DNA of 64,000 nucleotides, taken from the NCBI GenBank assembly GCA_024349245.1, contig JALDNG010000008.1:4749501-4813500 (forward strand), written 5' to 3'. Made by a program: the position numbers and the translations under genes. Below the pieces are notes generated by a model. It was not told the origin of the DNA, searched no databases, and saw only the letters and a list, made by a program, of their open reading frames with translations. Of this stretch, positions 10,983-21,478 are shown in pieces; position 1 is the first letter of the stretch, and each line of letters starts with the position of its first letter. The DNA is from Neodontobutis hainanensis (lineage: Eukaryota; Chordata; Actinopteri; Gobiiformes; Odontobutidae).

Positions 10983-13640
10983 GCATAGTGCTTCAAGATC
11001 CCAAGCTGCAAACTAAAAATAGGCAGTTTCCTGGCAGCATCAATAATAATCAAAATGTCTTTGTCCACATAGTGACAGACTAACAAAATAAGATTATAAA
11101 AATATGTTTAGATAAGAAAGATGATGAGCTAAAAACTACAAAATGTTGATGAATAGTTTAAAGCTGAGGAAATTGTCTTGTCACTCTGTTGATGCTGTCC
11201 AGGTCTCGCCTCAAAAATGACTTCCAACACACTATATTGAACCAAAGTGCATTATTGTGCGCTGAATTGAGCTCTAATGACTGAAGTGTGTTTGTCAGGC
11301 CAACCGTACACTAGTATAAGCATGACTTTATGTCCTCCCAATGCGTAAGTATCCTCATAGGCCACACTTTTTCTGTATTTCTGTATTTGCACAGTGTAAT
11401 GCTGTTTACTTTCACTGATGGAGGATATGTCTGTCACTTTGTCTCCTGGGGCGTCATCCTTGTGGAGGCCATCTGTTTATTTTGTCCTGACATCACCTTG
11501 GCTTACAAGTCCATGGGCAATACCTTAGAGGGCTGCATCTTTCTAAAGATAAAAAGTGACTTTTGGGTATTTGCCTATTTCTTTTGGTTTCACAGAGACA
11601 CATCTTGTTCTGTTCTGCATGAAAGGTTGCCATAATTACAGAATAAGTACTCAACATTGAATATGGAGAGGCCTGACTGTCTTGTGGATGAGTGGTCCTA
11701 CAAAATCAACAGCAATTACAACAGAAAGCTGCTCCTAATGTGTCTTTCCTTTGTTGCCCACTTGTCATTGTGTGATTGTGTACGTTGTCACCACCGTCCC
11801 ACGCTCCCTACTGTTGTCACTTCACCAGCCGTGCAGATTTCCATTAAATGTCCATTTTTACAAAGAACAATGGGGTTTATTGTCAATGCCAAAGGAATTA
11901 AGTATTCTTCCGACAAAAGAGGCTGTTGTTAACCACTAATGCTGCTTTTGTATGCCTGAATTCTCCCATCAGCAATCAAATTCTTTTAAGGGTACATTTA
12001 AAATCTAGCATCTGGTTCATAATTATGATTACTATGTGATCACACAAATGTGAATGATTCTTTTGAGCAGATGATCTGTTACATGCTTGGCTGTGAATGT
12101 CCTAGTGGCCTTCAAAAACAATGCAGTAGAAAGGTTGTGATGGGAGTATGTTGCTGCAAACGTTCTTTACTTACTCTTCTATAGAAGTTACCTGATGACA
12201 TTAGGGTTATCTAAAAAGGTCACTAAACCTATAGAGACAATTCATCTGGATTTATTTGATCCAATTCATAAAGGAACTGATCCAGCTCTGTCTGGAAGTA
12301 TCTGCTGATTTATGACTTCCTTAATCATTTTGCTTCAAGTCATTACCATATATTTAATCAAAATGGTCCTTTTCTTAAACAAGAAAAAATTGAATGCTAA
12401 ACATCACCAACCTGGACATGACACTGGGGAGATTCGGTAAAAACTTTATGCCTTGCAAAGTAAGTATTGTAAATAACTTTGGGTTCTTTAAAAAGAAATA
12501 CGATTTATTATGTAACACAAGTGGTTATCTTGAATTTGAAATGGATGATGTCCCTACTCTTAACAGACCTCTATTAGGCTGCCAAAAGTGCAAAGATTGT
12601 TAAAGATGATGGAAAATGAATATCAAGTGCAATACATCATTCTTGTCTGGCTTGTGATATGGCAATCCCAAGTGGAAAATTAATCTGATTTTCACTACAG
12701 CCTGACATTGTGAAATGAGCAGCAGGAGCACACTCTGCATTATCTGTCAGCAATAATCATCACAGTGTCACAAGTACTAGAATCCAAATGTGTTTTCATA
12801 TTACCTGTATTTTCTGTGTCTATTTATAGTATCACTGTTGCACAATGACACCATGTTCTAAGAGATCACCTTTTTCATAAATAACTGTGACTCCTGATGC
12901 TCGATACATTATGCAGTTGGTGAGACATTAATAATAATGTCTGAATAATAGAGAACACTTTAATTGTTCTTTAGATGCAAAATACGTGGATAAAATAAAT
13001 TAAATCTAAAGTTTACTTCTGTGTAATTCTGACACAGTATTTAGAAACCTAAAGAACCAGAACATGTCTCATGGTTCATAAACATTGTATTATACATTGT
13101 CATTAATCTATAATTACATATGCACAATTTATATAATCACACATAAAATGTGACATAAAAATCCCAATTCTGCCCAAAAAATAAAAAAATATATATTTTT
13201 GTCTGGAGGTGAGTGACTTTGTTTATAATAAAATGAGTGATAAGAAAGTATAGACTTGTCTAAATGATTAGTATTTTTCTAATAGCCTGCTCATCCGACA
13301 TTAAAAAGAAGGACTTAACGATAAATTAAACAATAAAAGAGAATAGTTATGCATTATAACACAGTCCAATGACTGAAATAAAACAGAAATAATAAAAGTA
13401 ATATAATAGGCCTAACTATCGGCACTGTAGCCTATTGGAGGAAAGCCCTGTGCTTGGTTAAAAGCAAAACCCCCTATGACTCATAAATCCATCCTCTTGA
13501 TACCTTCCACGGCTCAAGTCCTGCCCCTTTGTACCACCTTGAAACTTGGAAAAAGTAGAGTTAGACACGACCCTCACTGAGCTTTCGTCTCCACCAGGTA
13601 CTTGTGTTTTGATCAAGAAGATATGGACCTCAGTGTCTCC
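9370..13640. other. non-coding sequence, no gene seen
   Basis: I see no gene. An (ATT)n microsatellite lies at 10951-10982 and generates an Asn run in one minus-strand frame. A plus-strand open frame at 11330-11635 and one at 11657-11932 have no recognisable domains and no codon-level signal that I can see. The rest is AT-rich unique sequence. Confidence 0.65.
10951..10982. repeat. (ATT)n microsatellite
   Basis: About ten copies of an ATT unit. Confidence 0.93.
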
Positions 13641-13668
13641 ATTTGTCAAGTATTTTATCCAACAAATA

Positions 13669-13693
13669 ACGTTTCAGTCTTAGCCTTCTTCAG
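13669..13693 (-). repeat. Penelope-like terminal motif, minus orientation (tentative)
   Basis: On the minus strand this reads CTGAAGAAGGCTAAGACTG followed by AAACGT. The 'GAAGAAGGC ... GAAACGT' arrangement is common in untranslated regions of Penelope-like retroelements of fish. A related plus-oriented segment lies 300 bases downstream. Short, so tentative. Confidence 0.35.
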
Positions 13694-14000
13694 ATTATTG
13701 CAACTATTAACAAGACTTCGTGTTGTGCACATTAGCTCTGTGAAGACAGAGACAGGTCAAACTAAAGGTATTCAACTTAAAAAGCTTTAATTTAACTTTG
13801 AGGGTAATGCTCACAGCTGCTGCTTTGCTATTATTGTTTTGTGTTGGCATTGAGCAAAAAAAAAAAGAAATGACTGCCTAGTAAAATCAGTAAAAACTAA
13901 CTTCACACTGTATCTAGCAGAGGACAGGGGGGTGTAGTTTCACAGATAAAAATGAAGAAAAAGGCTGTATGTACCTCGAGGCTGTGTTGGGTGCTGTTAT

Positions 14001-14120
14001 TTCAGATGAAAACGAAGACGAGGAATGAAACGTCCTCACCTTGAAACTTACGTCCAGACGCTTTTGTTTTAACCTTTTCTTCAATATATCCAGGATGACT
14101 GAGAACTTCCTCAGACATGT
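14001..14120 (+). mobile_element. Penelope-like 3' region fragment (tentative)
   Basis: The plus strand carries GATGAAAACGAAGACG, then TGAAACGTC, then GTCCAGACGCTTTTGTTTT, then AGGATGACTGAGAA in the order I remember for a very common fish repeat associated with Penelope-like elements. No coding part is attached here. The orientation is opposite to the GIY-YIG remnant at 16150-16645. The family assignment rests on memory of the motif order. Confidence 0.42.
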
Positions 14121-14142
14121 TGTTTCAGATTAGAGCTATTTT

Positions 14143-14168
14143 CAGGGCCGGAACAGTGAATGTGGGAG
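14143..14168 (+). repeat. hAT-like terminal sequence (candidate)
   Basis: CAGGGCCGGAACA followed closely by AATGTGGGA. The same two words in the same order and spacing recur at 57624-57648. CAGGGCCGG-type ends followed by GGGGCCCC-like words (here at about 14190) are characteristic of hAT DNA transposons in fish. No opposite end was found, so this is a solo or truncated end. Confidence 0.42.
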
Positions 14169-14891
14169 CCCATGGGATACTACCATATTTGGGGCCCCAC
14201 TAACAACAACTTATCAATATGAATTGTCCATGTATTTGTACTATAGTAATGATGTTAACTTGGTTGGGCCAAGCATTGTCCAAGCTTTGGAGCTCACAAT
14301 TGCGAGTCACAAATAGACACTACACAATTCTTTGTATTGTTTTCTCTTTTTATTTTAGTTCAGGAACAAATGAATGTTTCATGCATGAGCTGAGGCTGTT
14401 GAAGTGAAATGGAATGACACTGACATGCACTTGTTTTAATGAATTTGAATTTATTAAAGGATTGCCACTTGAGATGCGGCATCTCTTTTTTGAGGGGGTC
14501 CAACACACAAAACACAACACTATACAGATAACAAATACAATACAAAAATACCCAACATAATACAACTTGCTTGCCTGTCCAGCTCGCACCACTATCCCAT
14601 CTCAGCATGTACATGTAAAAGAGTTAGTTAGAAACGTGAGCACACCGTTTTAAACTAAATAAACTAAATAAACACGGATGACCTGAAGTGACAAAATTAA
14701 GTTAATGATCTGAACTAAGAAGGCAACCTATTCCAGTTAGAGGGGGCTTATCAAGGCGGCCATTATTATAGGTGGCCAATCAAGTCTTTTATATAAGGTG
14801 TTTTGTAAGGACATTTCAAAATAAATCTACAGAGGGCTTAAACAGAACATTCAAAAGTTTAAGATATGCATCATATGTGTTTTGATAAGTT

Positions 14892-14904
14892 ATATCAGCA
14901 TAAT
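14892..14904 (+). repeat. left target-site duplication of SINE
   Basis: ATATCAGCATAAT, identical to 15295-15307. The two copies bracket the SINE exactly. Confidence 0.92.
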
Positions 14905-15294
14905 ATGGGTGCACGTGGCAGAGTGGTTAGCACTCCTGCCTTACAGCAAGAAGGTCGTGAGTTCAAAACTCGGCCGACTCTGGTCTTTCTGTGAAGAGTC
15001 TGCATGTCCTCCACGTCTTACCGTGGGTTCTCTCTGGGTACTCCGGCTTCCTCCCACCGTCTAAAGACATGCATGTACAGGTTAATCGGCAACTCTAAAG
15101 GGTCCCTAGTGAATGAATGTGAGAGTGAATGGTTGTCTGTCACTGTTTGTCTCTAAATGTTAGCCCTGCGACTAACTGGCCACTGTCCAGGGTGTACCCC
15201 TCCTCAGGCCCAAAGCTGCTGGGATAGGCTCCAGTCACCCGCGACCCCTAACGGGACAAAGCGGTAGAAAATGAATGAATGATTGAATGAATGA
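14905..15294 (+). mobile_element. complete tRNA-derived SINE, flanked by perfect 13-bp duplication
   Basis: The head has an A-box-like TGGCAGAGTGGTTAGCAC (about 14916-14933) and a B-box-like GAGTTCAAAACTC (about 14959-14971). The body contains GGGTTCTCTCTGGGTACTCC and TCCTCCCACCGTCTAAAGAC, hallmarks of an abundant fish SINE, and the 3' end is a GAAT-type microsatellite. It is flanked by identical ATATCAGCATAAT copies, which fixes the ends and shows insertion by target-primed reverse transcription. Three further copies of the family occur: 35793-35826 (tail only), 39228-39605 (5'-truncated) and 41545-41660 (two internal deletions). Short open frames inside it, such as 14882-15064, are not genes. 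I do not assign a Repbase name. Confidence 0.93.
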
Positions 15295-15307
15295 ATATCA
15301 GCATAAT
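15295..15307 (+). repeat. right target-site duplication of SINE
   Basis: ATATCAGCATAAT, identical to 14892-14904. Confidence 0.92.
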
Positions 15308-16149
15308 CTATATTAGGTAAAATGAAAATATGATATTAATCTTCTGTATTTATGAATTGCTGTGTAATGAATTGGTTGAGCAATAAAGGGGAATCGAACA
15401 GGGGTACATTTGTTTTATAATATTTATGTGGTTTGAAATCAAGTTCAGGATTGAGCTAAAGTTATTAAGATATTTGACTGCTTCCACTTAATCCATGTTA
15501 GGGCCATTGTCAAAATAAATACAAGAATGGAGACATGTGCCAAAGAGCATTAAGTCCTGAATAGTATCAAAGTCAGACTGTAGATAATTTTGTAATCAGC
15601 GTCACACAAGGATACAACATTATCATCTGCGTATAAATGTACAGAACAGTGTGTGGAGATTTTTGGGGGGTTGTTGATGAAGATAGAAAATAATACGGAG
15701 ATCCTTGTGGATCACCCTTTTCAACAATATGTTTTTTTGACTAAGCATCCTGAAAAACATGTTGATGACTGTTATTTATGTGAGCATTAAACCATAGCAA
15801 CGCGTTAGAATTAAGAACTCTGGCATTAAGTTTGTCCAGTAGTAAATAGTGATCAACCATATCAAAAGCTTTTGGCAAATCAAGAAATAATGTGCCTACA
15901 ATTTATTCTGAAGAAGGAGATCAGCATCATTTGTGAATTGACGTAAACTTGTTGTAGTGATAATAAGATAAAATATACAATTTATGTATTTAGATAACTG
16001 ATGGTCAAATATTTTTGCTTTTGTACAAATTATACAGATTGGCCAATAGTACAGTTGTGCTCATACTGTAAGTAAGTCACATAAGTCACATATCCTGGCA
16101 GAATTTTTTTCTTTTGTCAGTATGATTGAAAAAGAGTAAACACAGTCGT
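15308..16149. other. AT-rich non-coding sequence
   Basis: No gene. A small tandem ATAAGTCACAT-type duplication is seen at about 16075-16092. Nothing else stands out. Confidence 0.6.
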
Positions 16150-16645
16150 TTGACAGTACATGTCTTCTATTTTGTCAATTCAGAAGTCAACTGGTAAGAG
16201 AGCTGAGCTTTATCTCTAGAGGGAGGGGTTTGACCTGAAACTGCCTGTGATTGGACCAGACTGTTCTGGTCATAGTCGTGAGGGCTGAAAGGACAGTGTG
16301 ACTGCTGATGTGAGAGTTTTGCTGTTTTGTTTTAGGTTTCAGAACACTGTTGTAAATACTAGGCAACATAAATCTGAGGCCACCTCCTCTGTCCAGAGAA
16401 GGCTTTTCCATTTAAACAAAAATGGCTTCCTTTACACCTCTCTAAAACGATCAGGCCTCTCTGGCTAAAATTCCGATTTTGCTGTCATCAAAAGAATGAC
16501 CTTTGTCTTTGAGCTGGAGGTGCAGCCTCAGGTCCACTAGGGTTGGCTCTTCTGTGCTGATACATCCTGTTGTGCAGCTGTTGTTTCGTTTCTCCAACAT
16601 AACTGTCACTACTCTCCTCACTGAACTGGACAGCGTAAACCACAT
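16150..16645 (-). pseudogene. Penelope-like element, GIY-YIG endonuclease remnant
   Basis: The minus strand encodes the C-terminal GIY-YIG nuclease domain of a Penelope-like retroelement, the domain that nicks target DNA for insertion. In one frame VVYAVQ (16626-16643) and YVGETKQQLHNRM give the two signature strands. After a frameshift near 16520-16530 the next frame reads LKDKGHSFDDSKIGILARE. Then come a stop and RGVKEAIFV, another stop, and EKPSLDRGGGLRF (about 16370-16408), the conserved tail of these proteins. At least one frameshift and two stops make it inactive. No reverse transcriptase is found upstream (to the right), so the copy is 5'-truncated at about 16645. About 16150-16370 would be its 3' untranslated part. 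Identification is by motif order recalled from the family. A database search would settle the exact lineage. Confidence 0.78.
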
Positions 16646-17610
16646 ACCACATTACATTATTATTTTATTGCGCATTAACGCAGTAGGCATCATTACGCAT
16701 CTCACCCAATCAGAGCATTAGGGGTGGACCTAAGACTGCTGCAGCGCTCACATTAACTGTCTTGGACTTATATGCACAACAATACAGAAGTTATTAACCT
16801 TCAATAAAAGTCAGAGCATAGTCTCGGTTTCTTCAGTCCATCTCTCCGTGTCTGTGCATGTGCTCTCAACCCTCTTCCTCTCACAGCACCACGCTGTGTG
16901 ACTGTTTGGAAATATACTGTTTGCGTTAGCTCTAACTTTCAATATAGCTGCGTTAATTATTTTCTAAAGGTTTACAGTCAGAATGAAGGCAAGGTTTCTG
17001 AGCCATTTACAAAAAAATAAATAAAATAGCCTAATAATTAGTGCAGAATGATGCAGAAAGACTCAGAAGTGGGAGTGTGGCCCAGAGAAGCAGAGGGACA
17101 CATGATCTGTGAACAGTGTGCTCTGAGCAGCTGACACATGCACACAGAAATGCAACATCCTTCCTAATAACTAACAAACATACAAACAGAAGGCTGGCTC
17201 TGCAACTTAAATTAAATAAGACAGTTACTAAATTAAAGAAACAGTGAATGAAAAGAAACATGAGAAGTGACCAGGTAAAATTATGTTTCTGTTGGTACTT
17301 GTTCAGAAAAAAATAAATAAAAGCAAACAGATTGATAAATGTTATGTTGCTGTTGCTCATAAGGGGCCTTTTATAATGTTCTGATGGTGGCTCTGGACTC
17401 TGAGTAACTTGTTTTTTATTAACAAACTAGATAAAACAGTAATGCCCTGGCAGTGGCAGCAAAAGGTTTAACATTTGATTTGATTACATTAATGTTTAAG
17501 TTGAGATTTACAAGAAATATTTGAAGTGCTACTGTTTAAAGAGAGTAGTGCTGTTAAAAATGACATTATTTGTGTTTGCAAACCAAATGTACTTTTGTTC
17601 ATATCGCCGT
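16646..17610. other. non-coding sequence, no gene seen
   Basis: Contains words of the TTGCGCATTAACGCAG kind at about 16667-16682 and a related GCGTTAATTATT at about 16950. A minus-strand frame at 17031-17360 is hydrophobic but has no recognisable domain. Possibly old transposon debris. Confidence 0.5.
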
Positions 17611-17650
17611 ACTTTAAAAGTAAAAGTGCGCATTACACTACTTTTAAAGT
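17611..17650. repeat. 12-bp perfect inverted repeat with 16-nt loop
   Basis: ACTTTAAAAGTA at 17611-17622 and TACTTTTAAAGT at 17639-17650 are exact reverse complements. Just downstream (17673-17710) is an AATTAATCGCAATTAAAAA-like stretch often seen in degraded fish DNA transposons. The hairpin may belong to such an element. Confidence 0.6.
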
Positions 17651-19711
17651 CATTACTGAATTTTTCACATAACAATGCAATTAATCGCAATTAAAAATGT
17701 AATCGTTGCGCAGCTAATACTAAGATACTACCACAGACTTTTCTTTGAATTTGTTGATGAGGACTAAAAAAGTTTAGCCAAGTATCACTTACTGACCATT
17801 GTACCCATGGTTGTCTAAAAGAACTGTAAGAACAAGTTCAATCTGCAGGATATATTCTTGCAAACACTGGATTTGGTGTGGCTGGTCTAGCCGCTGTTCA
17901 GGCGAGTGCTCCGTGTGCTACAATGACAGTGGGTGGTCGAGACACCAATTAAAGTGAATCCTGAGCCTGCATTTGAAATAGGCATTGAGCTTTGATTCTA
18001 CCAAGAAAGACGGAAAAATTCAGCAGATCTATATTATAATTTTAGATTTCACATTTTTACATAAGATACAGGTATGCAGCAGGGAAATTTTCAAATCAGT
18101 GATAAAATGAAAGCACAAAAAAAAAAAAATAGTGACTAATCAAACCTCACAATATTTTAAGGTGATGGTGATTATAATGTGTACAAACTGTGCAGTGTAT
18201 ACTCATATTTATGCATATTAACAAGAGCGGCGCTTTGTGGCAAGCTGAAATTCATGATGTAAGAGACAATTAGCACTTACACAATCAGAGGGAAACAAAT
18301 CAGTAAGCCCAAAAGAGCACAATAGAGAATTTGTTTCTGACATTAGAGGCCACTAATTAAATGGCTCCTTTAGAGTAATCCTTCAGTGTACCTCAGAAGC
18401 CTGCTTCCATTGAACAAACCACATCTAAAAGGTCTAATCACGGGCCGTGTCATGGTGTGCAGTCTGGGAGAGCCACTCCATTCACTTGGTTCTTGAACTA
18501 CATCTGTGACACGAGAATCCCCAGGGCGTGCTCTCCACAGATGCTGTGCCAGACTAGCTCTCTCGTCCATGCTCCCTATTTCCAAAGAAGAGATATGCAA
18601 AGAAAAAAAAAAAAAGAGCAGCCTTCTTTATATCCCTGACAGCTCATTACCACGGAAACAACCCTGGCCAGCCACAGTCACTGAAGGAGAAATGAGAGTG
18701 CAATAATACATCCACTAATTGGACCTTTAATTAAAAGAAGCTTAGCTGCATGGAGGAGAAGTATTTTATATAGTAAGGCACATTCACCTTACATTGTGGC
18801 AAAAAATTCAAATAGGACACAGTGAGATCCAGCATCCAGCATGACGTAATGGATAAAAATTAAGCTTTGCGTGCAGTTGCCATCATGGACTGGCTCACTC
18901 TGTGTCCAGCATGTTTTTGTTCTTTTTTCAAGTGTGAAAGCTGGAATGGGTCCCAGCTTTGTAAGAGCACAGGTAGTGGCGCACCCAAACAACTGGGCAC
19001 GCTCTGAAAAATCTGCTTAATTATCCATGCGCAAGACTTAACACAACAACAGAGCACAGATGGAATAGTGTCACATTTAAAAATCCAAGAGAGCCATGTT
19101 CTTCACAACAAGTTGTCATTATATATTCATTCTGAGGTGAAAATCAAGGAGACCATGGGGGGAAACTAGAAAAGACTTAATGCGTTTACAGTTTTAGTGT
19201 AAAAAATGCCAACACAACTCTCATTAAATTTAAGTGTGATGAGAATTTTTCCAGATTAACCATGGTGAAGAAGGCACGGAACTATTTACTTGTCAAACAC
19301 CTAGTAGTGTTATTGTGCCTTTTTTTTTTTACATGTATGCAGGGTCAATCAGTGTGTGTGTCAATCAATCCTATTTTTAAACACACACATAATCAAATTT
19401 TTCTATTGTCAACAATTTAAATTTATTGAGAAGATTTTTTTAAATATTTTTTTTAAATCAGACTGAATCAAGTCAATGGTGCTTGGCCTCTTGGAACCAA
19501 CCCTCACTGATGTGTCCCTCTCTGTCATTTATACTTGTATTAGAAATTACGCTGATATCACAAATATTTTAAGTATCTGCAAATACTTAACCCCATTCAC
19601 CTGTCCGATCCCATACAGTATTATTGTCTCCGTTGTGTTACATGTGGCAAAACACTACAACTTCATGTGTGGAAGCACCAAATAAGAAGTGATTTGAGTA
19701 TCACTTCTTAT
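17651..19711. other. non-coding sequence, no gene seen
   Basis: About 18200-18780 is free of recognised repeats and holds several homeodomain-like words (CTAATTAAAT near 18352, CACTAATTGG near 18713, TTTAATTAAAAG near 18726). It looks like possible conserved non-coding DNA. A runs at 18118-18129 and 18602-18614 and a T run at 19320-19331 are simple sequence. Confidence 0.55.
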
Positions 19712-19799
19712 TCCCTCCAGGTCTTCCCCGGGGCCTCCTCCCGGTGGAACACGCCTGGAACATCTCACCTGAAGGCGTCCAGGAGGCATCCAGAACAGA
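19712..19799 (-). mobile_element. internal fragment of the RTE-like LINE
   Basis: This 88-bp piece matches 8770-8860: shared words include CCTCCTCCCGGTGG, GGCGTCCAG and CCAGAACAGAT. Relative to the copy at 8.6-9.0 kb it lacks about 11 bases (the CATGTCCTAG region) and keeps a short AGGAGGCATCC segment that the other lacks, so the two are independent copies. Orientation is taken from the coding frame in the longer copy. Confidence 0.7.
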
Positions 19800-19800
19800 T

Positions 19801-19945
19801 TTATGTGATTAATTTTATTTTAAATTGATTTTATAGATAATTGTTGTATTTTGTGCATTTGACCTATCTATCTATCTTTTTGTAAAGCACTTTGAATTGT
19901 TATGTATTAATTGTGCTATACAAATAAACTTGACTTGCCTAAAAT
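19801..19945 (+). mobile_element. LINE 3' tail fragment
   Basis: The words TGTAAAGCACTTTGAATTG and TGTGCTATACAAATAAACTT form the typical end of an L2/Rex-type LINE 3' untranslated region. No coding part is attached. It directly abuts the RTE-like fragment on its left, and a minus-strand L2 lies 390 bases to the right. Confidence 0.55.
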
Positions 19946-20334
19946 TCAGTTTGGTGTAATGTGTTAGTATTTTAAATAATAATTTTTTATAAAAGGAAAA
20001 GCAAGAGAGGTTCCTAGGCTGCTTTTGGGTGTGAGTGGAACCTGAGACAGGGACAGCAACAGAAAGTAAGGTAGTGGAGCTTTAAGTTCATCATTTATCG
20101 AGCTGACACAATCAGAAAATATCTCCAAATCTGTCACATTTATTTTGTCTGATTAATACTCATAGTTTGTGGATCTTATAATAAAAAATACTCAAGAACA
20201 ACAATTAACAGCAACAATTTAAAAAAAAAACACAACAAAAAACAACAATTATATTGATAGTGGGTGTGAGTAGGCCAGTCTGAACAGATGTGTTTTGAGT
20301 TTGGGTATGAAATGTGACAGTGTGTGTTGCGGTG

Positions 20335-20483
20335 TGTTTTTTGTTATTTATATAGAGCTTTTCCACCTAGTAGACACTCAAAGCGCTTTACCAGTGTTAC
20401 AGCTGATCACTGGAGGCAAGGTGGGTTAAATGTTTTGCCCAAGGACACAACGACAGTATGAAGTGTGGGGGAGAGCGGGATGT
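20335..20483 (-). mobile_element. SINE-type body and tail joined to the L2 element
   Basis: On the minus strand this begins CTCTCCCCCACACTTCATAC and continues with CTGTCGTTGTGTCCTTGGGC, closely matching the body of the SINE at 9202-9290 over about 80 bases. It ends AAAGCGCTTTGAGTGTC and CTCTATATAAAT, a tail type shared with the SINEs at 40281-40580 and 46737-47017. The tRNA head is missing. It may be the natural 3' end of this L2 lineage or a chimera with a SINE. Confidence 0.6.
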
Positions 20484-21478
20484 TGTGATGTTTTGGAATG
20501 TTTCAAGCTGAAGATGTTTTCTTCTACCCATAGTCTCAATACGGGCAGGAGGGTCTGTGAGTCGTAGAGAGGAGGAGGAGTGTAGGAAGATATGGGAGGG
20601 TGAGGTTGTATATGCCTTTAAATGTGAGGAGCAGCACATATTTTCGAGTTGATGCAGTATGTGATGGGGGCCAGTGGAGCTGTTGCAGGACAGGTGTGAT
20701 GTGATTGGTGAAAGGGGTGCGTTAGATGATGCGGGCGGCTGAGTTCTGGACCAGTTGAAGTTGGAGGGTTTTTTGAGGGAGACCAAACAGAAGGGAGTGG
20801 CAGTAATCCATGCAGAAGGTGATGAGGCTGTGCACAAGGGCGGCTGTAGAGTGAGGGGTGAGGGAGGATGTTGCGGAGGTGAAAGTGGGCAGAGCGGGTG
20901 ATATTATTGATGTGGGAAGTGAAGGAGAGTGTGCTGTCGAGGATAACACACAGACTCTTTACCTGCGGGGAGGGGGTGATGGTGGAGTTTTCAAAAGTAA
21001 TACAGAAGTTACTGATTTTGTTTAGGGTGGTTTTGGTGCCTATTAGCAGCAGTTCAGTTTGATTACTTTATCCTTCAGTTTAAGAACGTTTGTGGTGAAC
21101 CAGGATTTAATTTCAGAGAAATTATTTTTAGGGATGAGGGTGAGAGTGAGGGATTGGGTTTGCTTGCGAGGTAGAGCTGGGTGTCATCAGCGTAGCAGTG
21201 AAAGTCAATGTGATGTTTTCGGAAGATGTGACCGAAGCGGGAAAAGGTAGATGACGAACAGCAGGGGCCCTAGTACCGAGCCCTGGGATACACCTGTGAT
21301 GACTGGGACAGGATGGGAGGGGAAGGATTTGAGCTGAATGAACTTGAGTGCGGCCTGAGAGGAAGGAGAGTAACCAAGTGAGGGATGTTATGCCGATGGA
21401 GGGGAGTCTGTGCAGAGTCTCCAAAAGGTATTTATCGTTTATAACTGCTCTATTCGTCTTGCTCATGTTTGCAGTGTT
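20484..21478 (-). pseudogene. L2-like LINE reverse transcriptase, 5'-truncated and frameshifted
   Basis: The minus strand encodes the C-terminal half of an L2/CR1-group reverse transcriptase, the enzyme that copies LINE RNA at the nicked target. Reading from 21478 leftward: LLETLHRLPSIGITSLTWLL, then after a frameshift GVSQGSVLGPLLFVIY (21248-21295), then HCYADDTQLYLA with the catalytic YADD codons intact at 21183-21194, then LKLKDKVIKLNC, a 'DSTLSFTSHINNITRSAHF' block near 20900-20950, DYCHSLLFGLPQKT and LVQNSAARII (20722-20800), then the end of the protein in another frame. Several frameshifts and stops make it inactive. The apurinic endonuclease and N-terminal RT are missing. Its 3' side continues into the SINE-like segment 20335-20483. 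The open frames at 20397-20837, 20722-20949 and 21128-21466 are pieces of this one pseudogene. Confidence 0.88.

Noticed and set aside
10868..11086. Asn-rich peptide
   Set aside because: The Asn run is just the (ATT)n microsatellite read on the minus strand.
17031..17360. Hydrophobic 109-residue minus-strand peptide
   Set aside because: No family resemblance. T-rich reading of an AT-rich segment, adjacent to old repeat debris.
20397..20837. Stand-alone 146-residue protein on the minus strand
   Set aside because: It is a frameshifted piece of the L2 reverse transcriptase pseudogene that continues to 21478.
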